NCBI RefSeq assembly: GCF_905171765.1
Contig: NC_053393.1
Span: forward strand, 186,647,921 to 186,711,920
Source of the DNA: Bufo bufo
Taxonomy: Eukaryota > Chordata > Amphibia > Anura > Bufonidae
Reading direction: 5' to 3'
DNA length: 64,000 bases
The translations under genes were made by a program, and so were the position numbers. Positions 34,297 through 45,089 of the stretch are shown one piece after another (position 1 is the first letter of the stretch; every line of letters starts with the position of its first letter). A model generated the notes under the pieces. That model was not told the DNA's origin. It searched no databases and saw nothing but the letters and a program-made list of their open reading frames with translations.

Positions 34297-34687
34297 AGTG
34301 CAGTGATGGTAACGTAATGCACTGTGTACTGTTGAATCAGGTCACTCACGGTTAGTAGGCGTGCTGTATATGGAGCAACAAGTAAGGCTCCTATTCAAGT
34401 GCCACGGGGCCTGTTAGTTTGTGTGTCTCTGTGTCACAGAGATACATAATATTAACAGTAACTGTTTGTAACCAATTGTAGTACGTTACCCATATTGTAA
34501 TTGCTAGACGGGTAACGTACTACAATTGGTTACAAACAGTTGCTGTTAATATTATGTATCTCTGTGACACAGAGATACACGGATTGACACAGAGACACAC
34601 AAACTAACAGGCCCCGTGGCACTTAAATAGGAGCCTTACCTGTCGCTCCATACAGTACACAGTGCATTATGTTACCATCACTGCACT
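34297..34687. repeat. 391-bp near-perfect foldback
   Basis: Arms 34297-34491 and 34509-34687 pair almost throughout, with a 17-bp loop. Examples are 'gtgcagtgatggtaacgtaatg' against its complement at 34664-34686, and 'gtagtacgttaccc' against 'gggtaacgtactac' at the loop. It is a foldback MITE or a recently formed palindrome. No clear target duplication. Confidence 0.85.
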
Positions 34688-34890
34688 ATAGCCATTGGTA
34701 CAAACAACCAAACAGGACGTCTTTGTATTATCTAATCTAGAAAGACCTGCTATCTCTCTATGAAAATATTATAATCGATTAATAACATATATGAAATTTG
34801 CTATATTGCTATTTATACCATTATAGTGACTTTACTATCTGGATTGTCCAATCTAAGCGATTGGCAGTATATACAGCAACGAGCCAAAAA

Positions 34891-34916
34891 CATATATATA
34901 TATATATATATATATA
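34891..34916. repeat. (TA)n microsatellite
   Basis: Thirteen TA dinucleotides. Confidence 0.9.
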
Positions 34917-35265
34917 AAGGAAAGCAAATGGTGGCACTGGAAAAAACAATGTGGGTGCTAGGTCCAGGGATGTAGCAGTGCTGTCCGTCTTTCATCTGTA
35001 AATATATATAAAGCAATACAACATCTGCAACGGAAGTGGACATCATCTCTTATATATATATTTTTATATTATTTTTATATTTATCTTTTAAGCCGATCAA
35101 TTTGTATATTTTAACGGAGTTTAAGTGTGGGAAGTGAATAGATATATCTTATGTAATATGTTTTATTTATGTAGTATTTGAATACATTTATTTTTTATCA
35201 GTCACACCATCTGAGATACTCATCCATACACCTAGATATTGGTGTGCCCCCCAATTACTCTTTTA

Positions 35266-36420
35266 TTAGTTTATTTGTACCGACCACGGGAGTGTCGTGG
35301 GGTGAGCACCATACCATTGGTTCTCGAGTGGGTTGAGCCACTGTTCATTTTTCTTTCAAGATTGACAGATGTTGCTAATGACATGTTCCAGAAGCACGAC
35401 AGCTTTAGGCAAAGTCTTTTCCGGAGCATATTGAAAATATCCTTACATTTTAATAGCTTTATAACATTGAGAGTAGAATAGAAATGGTCCGTGTACAAGA
35501 TAGTTTTCTTTTAAGTTCAAGACATTATATAAGATTGGGAAAACACCTATAATGTCTTCTTAAAAATTCCTCTTTATCTTTTAATTTGCCTTATCTATTA
35601 TTTCATTTTGACATAACCACTTGTCACTTGGTCATGACATTCTGAAAATGATGGCTTCACTTGCTTCAGCATTGACATTACATCCCACTGACCTTCAAAC
35701 ATACAGCTTCTTTGGCAGTCAATTCTCTGCATGAGTTCCCATTGAAGAGAAATGAATGAAACACGGTTTTGTAATGCTACCTCTTTCCTAATGTTCAGGT
35801 AATCTGAAATGTCAATCATGACCTTTCTATAATCAGCAGTATCCAGGAACAGATGACACAATGACATGGTGACTTTTCATAAAAATTACATAAATATTCT
35901 GTGGATTTCTCGTTAAAATATTCTATTAACAAATTCCATGAATTTCTCTTAAAGAATGTATGAATATAATCTAAAATATCAATAAATCTGGTGACTAATA
36001 CATTTAAATAGGCTGTCCAATTTACAGGTGCACCTCTTTGAAACCATATCCAACATCCATTGTACATGTATGGCAAATGTCGGATCTATGAAGATAGCCG
36101 CCAAGTGCCTGTTGTTTTTCACAGCAGACAATCAGTGGCAGATTCTGTCATCAGCAATAATAGCGATCACAGAATTTAATCCCTTAGATGCAGTGGTCAA
36201 TTGTGACTATGGCATCTGAGATGTGAATCAATTACTGGGAGCACTGCGCCCATAGCAAGAACGTGGAGCCGTTCAGTTGGTATGGCAGCCTCATGTCTTT
36301 TCAAGGCTTTGAGGCATATCATAACAAAGCCTCTATTTAGCCCGGCCTGTGGCAGTGCTTGATTAGAAACATAGTGTTCCTCCCTAGACTGCAATGGTGA
36401 ATCATTTCATTCTATGGTAT
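35266..36420. other. No recognised feature (1.2 kb)
   Basis: Non-coding; no repeat termini found. Confidence 0.4.
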
Positions 36421-37110
36421 CAGCGATAAAATGATTGCATGTTAAAGTCCCCTAGACAGACAAATCAAAAATTTAAAAAAAGTTTAAAAAAGTTTTACCG
36501 CATTCCATAATACCCATACTATTTAAATATAAAAATATTTATACTTTATTGTGAATGGTCACCTTTTTTTTAGACACTTCACCTCCCCCCAAATTTTAAA
36601 TAATACATACACTTATCATACACAGTTATACACCCCAAAATGGTATTAACATAAACTACAGATCACCCTGCAAAAAATCAGCACAAAAAAAAAAAATGTG
36701 TAGACATAAATATAAAAAACTAAAAAGTTTGGGGGGTCAGAATAATGATGCAAAGAAAAATTATAATTTTTTCTAATTACTTTTTTTAAAGTATTAAAAC
36801 ACAATTAAAACAAAAAAATTTATATCACTGTAATCGTATTGACCTGCAGAATGAAGATAACTTTTACCGTATAGGGTTCACCATAAAAACTGAACCCAAA
36901 AAACAGGCAGATTTGCTTTTTTTTTCAATTTCATCCCATTTTATATTCCTTTCTAGCTTCCCACTTCATTATATGCAATATTAAATGGTGTCATTAGAAA
37001 GTACAACTTTTCCCACAAAAAAAAAAAAAGTAAGCCTTCATATGGCTATGTGAGCAGAAAAAAAAAAGGGTATGGCTTGGCAGAGAGTAAAAATGAAGGG
37101 AAAAAATTTT
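36421..37110. other. A-rich stretch of possible old repeat origin
   Basis: Many A-runs and phrases such as 'aaaatttaaaaaaagtttaaaaaag' and 'tcactgtaatcgtattgacc' recall, loosely, the 12060-12900 interior of the TTAA element. Divergence is too great to assign. Confidence 0.25.
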
Positions 37111-37713
37111 GAAAATTTCTGCAATTACTGCTCAGATTCAGTGCCTTTTTGATCCTCAGTATATCAATCTATATGTTTCCTGTGAAATAATTGATGGGCT
37201 AATGTGCACATATTGTATTTCACCTTACAGTACGTGACTATATACATGACATATACAGAGTGAGCTATCAGTAAATAGTAGAGGATATTTATTTATTGTA
37301 AGATGGCTCAGTGGCTATCATTGTTTCCATGATATGCTGGGGACCTGGTTTTCAATAAACTCAAGGGCAACATTTTCATGAAGCTTGTACATTTCCCATA
37401 TTTGCTTAGGTTTCCTCTGGGCACTTTAGTTTCTTCCAAAAACATATAAACAGTTTAATTCAGAAGTAAGATTATGGGCCACAATGGGGACATGGTCTGA
37501 TTTAATTGACAACAGTCTCAAATTCTGCATGGGGATGTAGAATATGTAAGTGCTATAGAAATGAATAAAATAAAAATCCACTATGTAATAGGAAAAATTT
37601 ACTTACAATATTGACTATATCATAAAAAACTGCATCTTAATAAAGATTTTCTTTAAGTGATACCCCTTTTTTAAACCGTCTTGAATGTTTATTTAAATAT
37701 TCTGCTAAAATTA
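37111..37713. other. No recognised feature
   Basis: AT-rich, no supported structure. Confidence 0.4.
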
Positions 37714-37721
37714 CTCCCCAG

Positions 37722-38989
37722 TAGATATGTCCCAAACTATTCGCCGGCGAACAGTTCCCGGCGAACATAGCTTGTTTGCGTTCGCCGCGGCGGGCGAACA
37801 TATGCGATGTTCGGTCCGCCCCCTATACATCATCATTGAGAAAACTTTGACCCTGTACCTCACAGTCAGCAGACACATTCCAGCCAATCAGCATACCCTC
37901 CCTCCCAGACTCTGCCACCTCCTATCAAAAAGCAAGGACAGCATCCATCTTAGATTCATTCTGAAGCTGCAGTGTCACAAATTTGACTAAGTTGTAATCG
38001 CAATGCGATTAATACAGGTTATATTAATCGCGTTGCGAATTCAACTTAGAGCTGGGTTCCTAATGGTTGTATTGCTAGAATATAATGAAGATTGAGAATA
38101 TAGTGCTATATTCGTTATATTTGTCAATTCTAGCAATACAACCATTAGGAACTCAGATCTAAGTTGTGATCGCAATGCGATTAATACAGGTTATATTAAT
38201 CGCATTGCGAATTCAACTTAGAGCTGGGTTCCTAATGGTTGTATTGCTAGAATATAACGAAGATTGAGAATATAGTGCTATATTCGTTATATTCGTCAAT
38301 TCTAGCAATACAACCCTTAGGAACTCAGATCTAAGTTGAAATCGCAATGCGATTAATACAGGTTATATTATTCGCATTGCGAATTCAACTTAGAGCTGGG
38401 TTCCTAATGGTTGTATTGCTAGAATATAACGAAGATTGAGAATATAGTGCTATATTCGTTATAGTCATCAATTCTAGCAATACAACCATTAGGAACTCAG
38501 ATCTAAGATGTAATCGCAATGCGATTAATACAGGTTATATTAATCGCATTGCGAATTCAACTTAGAGCTGGGTTCCTAATGGTTGTATTGCTAGAATATA
38601 ACGAAGATTGAGAATATAGTGCTATATTCGTTATATTCGTCAATTCTAGCAATACAACCATTAGGAACTTAGCTCTAAGTTGAATTTGCAATGCAATTAA
38701 TGCAGGTTATATTAATCGTATTGCGAATTCAACTTACCACACTCTGCATCAACTACGTAATTTTCCATGGGAGTTTTGCCATGGATCCCCCTCCGGCATG
38801 CCACAGTCCAGGTGTTAGTCCCCTTGAAACAACTTTTCCATCACTATTGTGGCCAGAAAGAGTCCCTGTGGGTTTTAAAATTCGCCTGTCTATTAAAGTC
38901 TATGGCGGTTCACCAGGTTCGCCCGTTCGCGAACATTTGCGTAAATTCACGTTCGCCGTTAACGAACGAAAATTTTTTATGTTTTTATG
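37722..38989. mobile_element. Non-autonomous hAT element (1268 bp) with hairpin-unit array
   Basis: Exact 8-bp duplication ctccccag at 37714-37721 and 38990-38997. The left end is rich in GTTCGCCGGCGAAC-type palindromes, the right end in 'gttcgcgaacatttgcg' and 'gttcgccgttaacgaac'. The terminal bases themselves are degenerate. Interior: 'ctccggcatgccacagtccaggtgttagtcccctt' split around several words, and the 171-bp array. No coding frame. Confidence 0.82.
37990..38720. repeat. 171-172 bp tandem array of double hairpins
   Basis: 'atcgcaatgcgattaata' or its variants recur near 37997, 38168, 38340, 38512 and 38683. Each unit holds two inverted repeats: 'taatcgcattgcgaattcaactta' mirrored by 'aagttgtaatcgcaatgcgatta' in the adjoining unit, and 'cctaatggttgtattgctag' mirrored by 'ctagcaatacaaccattagg'. 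Confidence 0.9.
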
Positions 38990-39499
38990 CTCCCCAGGCA
39001 CAAACAGTAAAATGATTTGTATATTGTTATATTGAAAGGTTTAAATATATCAACTTATATTGGCCAAAAATGTGCCAATGATAGCATAGTAGAGGCATTA
39101 GACATAAGAGTGAGGACATGGTGTGAATGAAGTAATATTATAGTACAAATATTACTAATTTCCAAATACAAACATATTACTAGTGATGGACAAACATCGG
39201 CCGGGATGGTTCGCGAACGCGATTGCGCAAACGCAATCAAATGTTCGCGAACGCAAGTTCGTGGCGGGCCCCATTCACATTAATGACAGGCGAACCTGTA
39301 AAACCTTCAGGTCATATTTGCAGCCACCAAATACTTACAAGAAGTGCACAAATAGCCCCACAACATGGACAGTGACATAGAGTGGGATCAATGACAAAAA
39401 TTCCCACAAAAAATATGTATTTTAATCAGGGACCATTTTTATGCGTCCTAAAGGGAAATTCTCAAAAATGTGCCATGCTGGAGCCTAGAAAATTTTTAT

Positions 39500-40440
39500 T
39501 TTAGGCCACAGGAGTACGGGCCATAAAAATTTGGCATTCGCCTGACATAAAAGAACAAGTGATTATGTGGCTCGAAGTACATTATGCGGTCAATGGATAA
39601 AAGTTTTACTGTAGCCCACTGGAGTACAGGCCCCAAACATTAGGCATTCACCGTACAGAAAAGATCAAGTCATTATGTGGCTGGAGGTATATTAGACGGT
39701 CATTGGATAACAATTTTACTGCAGGCCAGTGGAGTACAGGCCTTAAACATTAGGCATTCACCGTACAGAAAAGAACAAGTGATTATGTGGCTGGAGATAC
39801 ATTAGGCGGTCACCGTATAACAATTTTACTGTTTGCCAGTTAGATTACAGGCCCCAAAAAATATGCATTCACCGTACAGAAAAGATCAAATGATTATGTG
39901 GCTGGAGGTATATTAGATGGTCATTAGATAACCATTTTACTGCAGGCCAGTGGAGTACAGGCCCCAAACATTATGCATTCACCGGACAGAAAACATCAAG
40001 TGATTATGTGGCTGGAGCTTTATTAGCTGGTCAGTGGATAACAATTTTACTGCAGGCCAGTGGAGTACAGGCCCCAAACATTAGGCATTCACCGGACAGA
40101 AACGATCAAGTGAGTATGTGGCTGGAGGTAGCAGTATATTAGGCAGTCACCGTATAACAATTTTATTGTTGGTCAGTTAGATGAAAGGCCCCAAAAATTA
40201 TGCATTGACCGTGCAGAAAAGATCAAGTGATTATGTGGCTTGAGGTAAATTAGACGGTTATTGGATATCAATTTTACTGCAGGCCAGTGGAGTACAGGCC
40301 TAAACATTAGGCATTTACTGAACAGAAAAGAACAAGTGATTATGTGGCTGGAAGTACATCAGGCGATCACCGTATAACAATTTTACTGTTTGCCAGTGGA
40401 GTACAGGCCCCAAACATTAGGCATTCACTGGACAAAAAAG
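39500..40440 (-). repeat. 110-bp tandem array at the 3' side of hAT copy M
   Basis: 'gattatgtgg' (or one-base variants) recurs at 39561, 39671, 39781, 39892, 40002, 40112, 40229 and 40338, spacing mostly 110 bp. Reverse-complement units match the array at 28968-29690. Confidence 0.9.
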
Positions 40441-40531
40441 GCATTTTATGCCGCTGTATTTATATAAGACAGGGACCATTCTTTGCTCTAGGTGGTGGCG
40501 GATATGTGTAGGCTGGCATGAGGAAATTCAA

Positions 40532-43500
40532 TTAAATGTGGTCATCACAAGTGTTGAATTCCTCCAAGATCCATGCCTCATTCATTTTTTGAAATGTGAG
40601 GTAGTCCACACTGTCGTGAGCTAGGCGAGTGCGCTTATCGGTCACGATAACCCCTGCTGCGCTGAACATCCTTTCGGACAGGACACTTGACGAGGGGCAA
40701 GCCAAGAGTTCCATGACAAATTAAGCCAGCTCTGGCCACAGGTCAAGCCTGCACACCCAGTAGTTAAGGGGTTCCTCGCTTCTCAGAGCGTCCACATCTG
40801 CCGTTATCCTGATGTAGTCGAACTCCTGTTGGTCTAGGCGTTCCCTGAGGCTGGATCCAGAGGGCGGCTGTCGATGAGTTGGCTGCAAGAATGATCTCAT
40901 ATCCGAAATGACCAACACATCTTCAAACAGCCCTCTTCTTGTAGGCGTGGTAGGATTGGTACTCACAACTGTTTCGCTGTGGGTGGAAATTCCACTGCAA
41001 GCGCCTGCAACAGCAGAATGCAGCATCTCTCACAGCAAAGCCTGGAAATGCTGCATTCTGACAGCCCTCTGTGATGCTGGTAACATGTCTGCCATTAAGT
41101 GTTTGTACCGGGGGTCTAAGCACGTTGCCACCCAGTACTGGTCCTTGCCCTTTATGTTTTTTATACGGGGGTTCACTCTTCAAACACTGGACCATGGAGG
41201 CCCCCATTTGCACTAAATTGGAAGCGGTGGAGAGCCCTGGCTCCTGCTTATTGCCCAGGAGAATGTCATCCTCGGTCTCCTCCCCTCAGCCACGGACAAC
41301 GCCAGGGACCCCAGAAAAGTTAAATGTCCCCCTCAAAGCCTGCTCTTCTTGCTCCTCCTCCTCCCCCCAGACACCATCCGCTTCAGACTCCTACTGACTT
41401 GTCTCAGATGGAGTAGCCCCCCGGGAATTCATTTAGCATTGAGACTTCCTCATCTTCCAGCTCCTGCTCTTCGACGGCTCGATCAATGACACGACGCAAT
41501 GCACGCTCCACAAAGAAGGCGTAAGGTACGATGTCACTGATGGCGCCCTGGCTGCGACTGACCAGTTAGGTGATCTCATCAAATGGCCGCAGAAGTCTTC
41601 ATGGCTCGCGCATGAGCAGCCATTGACTCTGAGAAAATAGACCAAGCTCCCCAGAACCTGTCCTGCTGCAGATTTCGTTCAGGTAGTCATTAATGGCACT
41701 TTGCTGCTGGAGCAGCTATCAAGCAAAAACAAGGTGGAGTTCTAGCGCGTCGGGCTGTCACAAATCAGACGTCTGACGGGCAAGTGGTGTCGCTGCTGAA
41801 TGTCAGCAGGCCAGAGATTTTCCTGGCCTGCCCCAAGACGTCCTGGACCCTGGGGTATTTGGCAATGGATCGCTGCACGACTAAGTTCAGGAAGTGTGCC
41901 ATGCACGGCATGTGTGTCATTTTGCCCTGTTTCGGCGTGCTCAGCAGATTGGCACCGTTGTTGCACATCACTTTACCAACTGTCAAATTGAGCGGGGTTA
42001 GCCAATGATCAGCCTGTGACCGCAGAGCTGAAAGCAGTGCAGGACCGGTGTGGCTCTTGGCTTCCAGGCAAACAGCCGTAGCACAGCATGTCTCACATGG
42101 CATGTCTCACCTGGCATGTCGAATAGGTTTTGGGGAGCTTGGGGGGTGCAGCGGAAGAGGCGGTAGTAGTGGAAAAGGATAAGTCAGCCGAGGAGGAGAC
42201 GGAGGATGGAGTAGGAGGAGGAGAAGAAGGGGCAGGCCTGCATGCAATCCGTGGCGGTAACACCAAATCCACACGGGTGCCACGGGTGTCATGCTTGACA
42301 GCCGTCAGAAGGTTCACCCAGTGGACAGTAAAAGTTATGTACGTGTCTGTGGTCAGATGTCTCTTGGCACCGACACTGTGTGCCAGAGATACATTCACTT
42401 GCCACTGAACATGGCCATATAGCTCTGATATGCCCTTCTGATAGACATATTTCCTTCCTTGGACCTTTCATTGCGGTGTGCCAAATTTTCTAAAGGCTTT
42501 TGAGTCCACCAGTTTATATGGCAGTAGTTGGCAGGCTAGCAGTTCCAACAAGCCGGCGGTCAGCCGTTGGGCAAGAGGGTTATCCGGCGTCATCAACTTT
42601 TTATGCTCTAAAGTTTTGGCCACGGAAGCCTGCCTTTTGCCAGATGAATGCAACAACGGCACGGTGGAAGGTGGAGTGAAGGACAAATGGGAGGCGAGAG
42701 GAGACGGAGTAGAGGCAGGACGTGGATCACCGGGAGTGTGGCTTTGTGGGTTCTGATGGTGTTGTTCCCACTGGGCTCGGTGATGGGAGGCCAGGTGCCT
42801 TCTTAAGGCGATCGTCCCTAGGTGAGTGTTGGGCTTACCGCGACTTATGCGTTGACAGCACAGGCTGCAGATGTGTACACGCAGTCTTACCCTTAAGGCC
42901 TCGATGCGCTTAGCTGAGGCAAAGGCCTAGAGGATAAGGCACCTATTCCAGACACCAATTTCCTAGCACTTATCAAGAAAAAGGAAGGGATGGTAGGGGG
43001 ATCTCAAAGGTTCAAAAGGTTCGGACGAGATATAGAGAATGTGAGGAGAACAAAATTAATAAACGTGAGGAAAAGGTATCTTTAAAATAGAAGGGACATT
43101 ACCAATCGTGAATTTATAGACTAAGATTTAGGAGAACCCCCAAAATTATATGAACCAAAAATAAGTGTTACATAGGAAGATCACGCCTGTTTGATCTCGC
43201 TTCAGATACATTTGCAGACTGCTTTTTGCCTCCTGTGCACTGCGAGTTCCGCCTGCTTCTCCTCCTTCTACCCCCTATCTGCTGCTCTGTCTCTCCCTCT
43301 GAACTCCCCTCTTCTTCCTCTCTTGTGGGCACCCTTGTGACATCTATCGAAACATCATGATCATAACCTTTACCACCACTGACATTAGAGATTTCAGAGT
43401 AGGCAGCAACAGCTGGGACCTCCGTCCTTGGGCTGATCTGGGTACTGTCGTCACACCGCTGAGTGCCGGCCATTGCTACCTCCTCTTCCTGATACGATGC

Positions 43501-43816
43501 AAAGAATGGCTGTGCATAAGTAAGGTCTGGGAATGGATGGGGAAATTAATTCCACTTAATCGAGTGGAGGGGCTATGGTGGTGGTAGTGGTGGTGTCTTT
43601 GGGGGTGCAAACAGCAGAGAGTGAAGAGGGTGCAGATACAGAGGATAAAGAGGGTGCAGAAGTAGAAGGCTGAGTGAGCCACTCAACCAACTCTGGTGTG
43701 TCATTTGATGTAATCGCACGCACTTTCTCCAACTTCCCACTTAGGCTCCGGCCTGGTGTACCTGCCCGAGCCCTACCACCCATGTGGAATGGCCTGCATC
43801 TTCCTCTGAATGTCAT
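40532..43816 (-). pseudogene. hAT transposase with BED finger, pseudogene (copy M)
   Basis: ATG at 43816 begins MTFRGRCRPFHMGGRAR; the next pieces (to ~43168) give the same acidic/Ser-rich N-region as copy P. BED-finger remnants lie near 42780-42870 and 'NPLAQRLTAGLLELLACQLLPYK' splits around 42500-42620. Core pieces at 42103-41765 include TGPALLSALRSQADHWL and GKMTHMPCMAHFLNLVVQ. The C-terminus at 40714-40532 shows LACPSSSVLSERMFSAAG, the hAT dimerisation (hATC) hallmark missing from copy P. Many frameshifts; non-functional. Between ~41400 and ~41000 the frame is badly broken and GC-rich. Confidence 0.87.
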
Positions 43817-43866
43817 TTTCAAAATGACCCTGCCAAGGTCCCTATAGAAGAGCAGTATTTGTAAAA

Positions 43867-44748
43867 GCATGTATATCGCAGGCCTCAATCAATATTTGGT
43901 GGAAGCCGGTATATCAAACCCTTTAATCAATATTTGGTGGAAGCCAGTGTATCACGGGCCTCAATCTATATTTGGTGGCAGCTGGTATATCAATCCCCTC
44001 TATCAGTATTTTGTGGAAACAGGTATATAGAACCTAATAATGAGTATTTGCTGGAAGCCGGTAAATTAAACTCCTTAATCAATATTTTGTGGAAGCCGGT
44101 GTATCGCAGGCCTCAATCAATATTTTGTGGAAGCTGGTATATCAATCCCCTCTATCAGTATTTTGTGGAAACAGGTATATAGAACCCAATAATGAGTATT
44201 TGCTGGAAGCTGGTATATCAAACCTCTTAATCAATATTTTGTGGAAGCTGGTGTATCGCAGGCCTCAATCAATATTTTGTGGAAGCCGGTATATCAATCC
44301 CCTCTATCAGTATTTTGTGGAAACAGGTACATAGAACCCCTTAATAAGTATTTTCTGGAAGCTGGTATATCAAATTCCTTAATCAATATTTTGTTGAAGC
44401 TGGTGTATCGCAGGCCTTAATCAATATATGGTGGAAGCTGATATATCAATCCCCTCTATCAGTATTTTGTGTAAACAGGTATATAGAACCCCTTAATGAG
44501 TATTTGCGGGAAGCTGGTATATCAAATCCCTTAATAAATATTTGGTGGAAGCCGGTGTATCGCAGGCCTCAATCAATATTTGGTGTAAGCCAGTATATCA
44601 ATCCCCTCTATCAGTATTTTGTGGAAACAGGTATATAGAACCTAATAATGAGTATTTGCGGGAAGCTGGTATATCAAATCCCTTAATCAATATTTGGTGG
44701 AAGCCAGTATATCAATCCCCTCTATCAGTATTTTGTGGAAACAGGTAG
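43867..44748. repeat. 38-bp monomer array with 152-bp higher-order repeat
   Basis: About 23 monomers of 38 bp follow the pattern '(g/c)tgga(a)gc(c/t)ggtatatcaa...aatattt(t/g)'. Four distinguishable monomer types alternate, so the type containing 'agtattttgtggaaacagg' starts at 44005, 44157, 44309, 44461 and 44613 (152 bp = 4 x 38), then 44727 (114 bp = 3 x 38). This is a higher-order organisation with one monomer lost at the end. Confidence 0.92.
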
Positions 44749-44754
44749 AAACCG

Positions 44755-44965
44755 GATTCCAAAAAAGTTGGGACACTATACAAATCGTGAATAAAAATTG
44801 AATGCAATGATGTGGAGGTGCCAACTTCTAATATTTTATTCAGAATAGAACATAAATCACGGAACAAAAGTTTAAACTGAGAAAATGTACCATTTTAAGG
44901 GAAAAATATGTTGAATCAGAATTTCATGGTGTCAACAAATCCCAAAAAAGTTGGGACAAGGCCAT
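44755..44965. mobile_element. DNA transposon fragment, unclassified
   Basis: 'ccaaaaaagttgggacac' near the left and again 'ccaaaaaagttgggacaag' at 44942-44960 look like repeated terminal or subterminal motifs, with AT-rich sequence between. No transposase, second end or target duplication located. Confidence 0.4.
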
Positions 44966-45089
44966 TTTCACAAATAACAAACAATGAAGAACCAGTAGAA
45001 AATCGGATGCCGCAATTCACTGGCCTATGCCGCTGTTACCCACCAAAAGATGGAAGACATGTCAAGTATACTGGTGGTGTATATAGGTG

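Larger units (their letters stand above)
34185..35265. repeat. ~1.1-kb element with ~110-bp inverted ends
   Basis: Bases ~34185-34293 match the reverse complement of ~35158-35265, including 'gagtaattggggggcac', 'gtgtatggatgagtatctcagatggtgtgactgat' split by a few mismatches, and 'aaatactacataaataaaacat'. The target duplication is unclear. It encloses the foldback at 34297-34687 and an AT-rich interior. Class unknown. Confidence 0.7.
39181..44748 (-). mobile_element. Large degenerate hAT element, copy M
   Basis: Its 3' end at 39181 is TAGTGATGGACAAACATCGGCC, inverted relative to the end of copy P. Going 5' to 3' on the minus strand: a 38-bp-monomer array (44748-43867), transposase pseudogene (43816-40532), a 110-bp array (40440-39500) and a terminal region with 'gttcgcgaac' motifs. 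The 5' terminus is not found; at 44748 the array stops against an unrelated transposon fragment. The 8-bp flank at the 3' end (catattac) has no partner that I can find. Confidence 0.75.

Noticed and set aside
43867..44748. Regularly spaced 38-bp repeats resembling a CRISPR array
   Set aside because: The monomers are contiguous with no unique spacers, form a four-monomer hierarchy and lie in a eukaryotic transposon; no cas genes.
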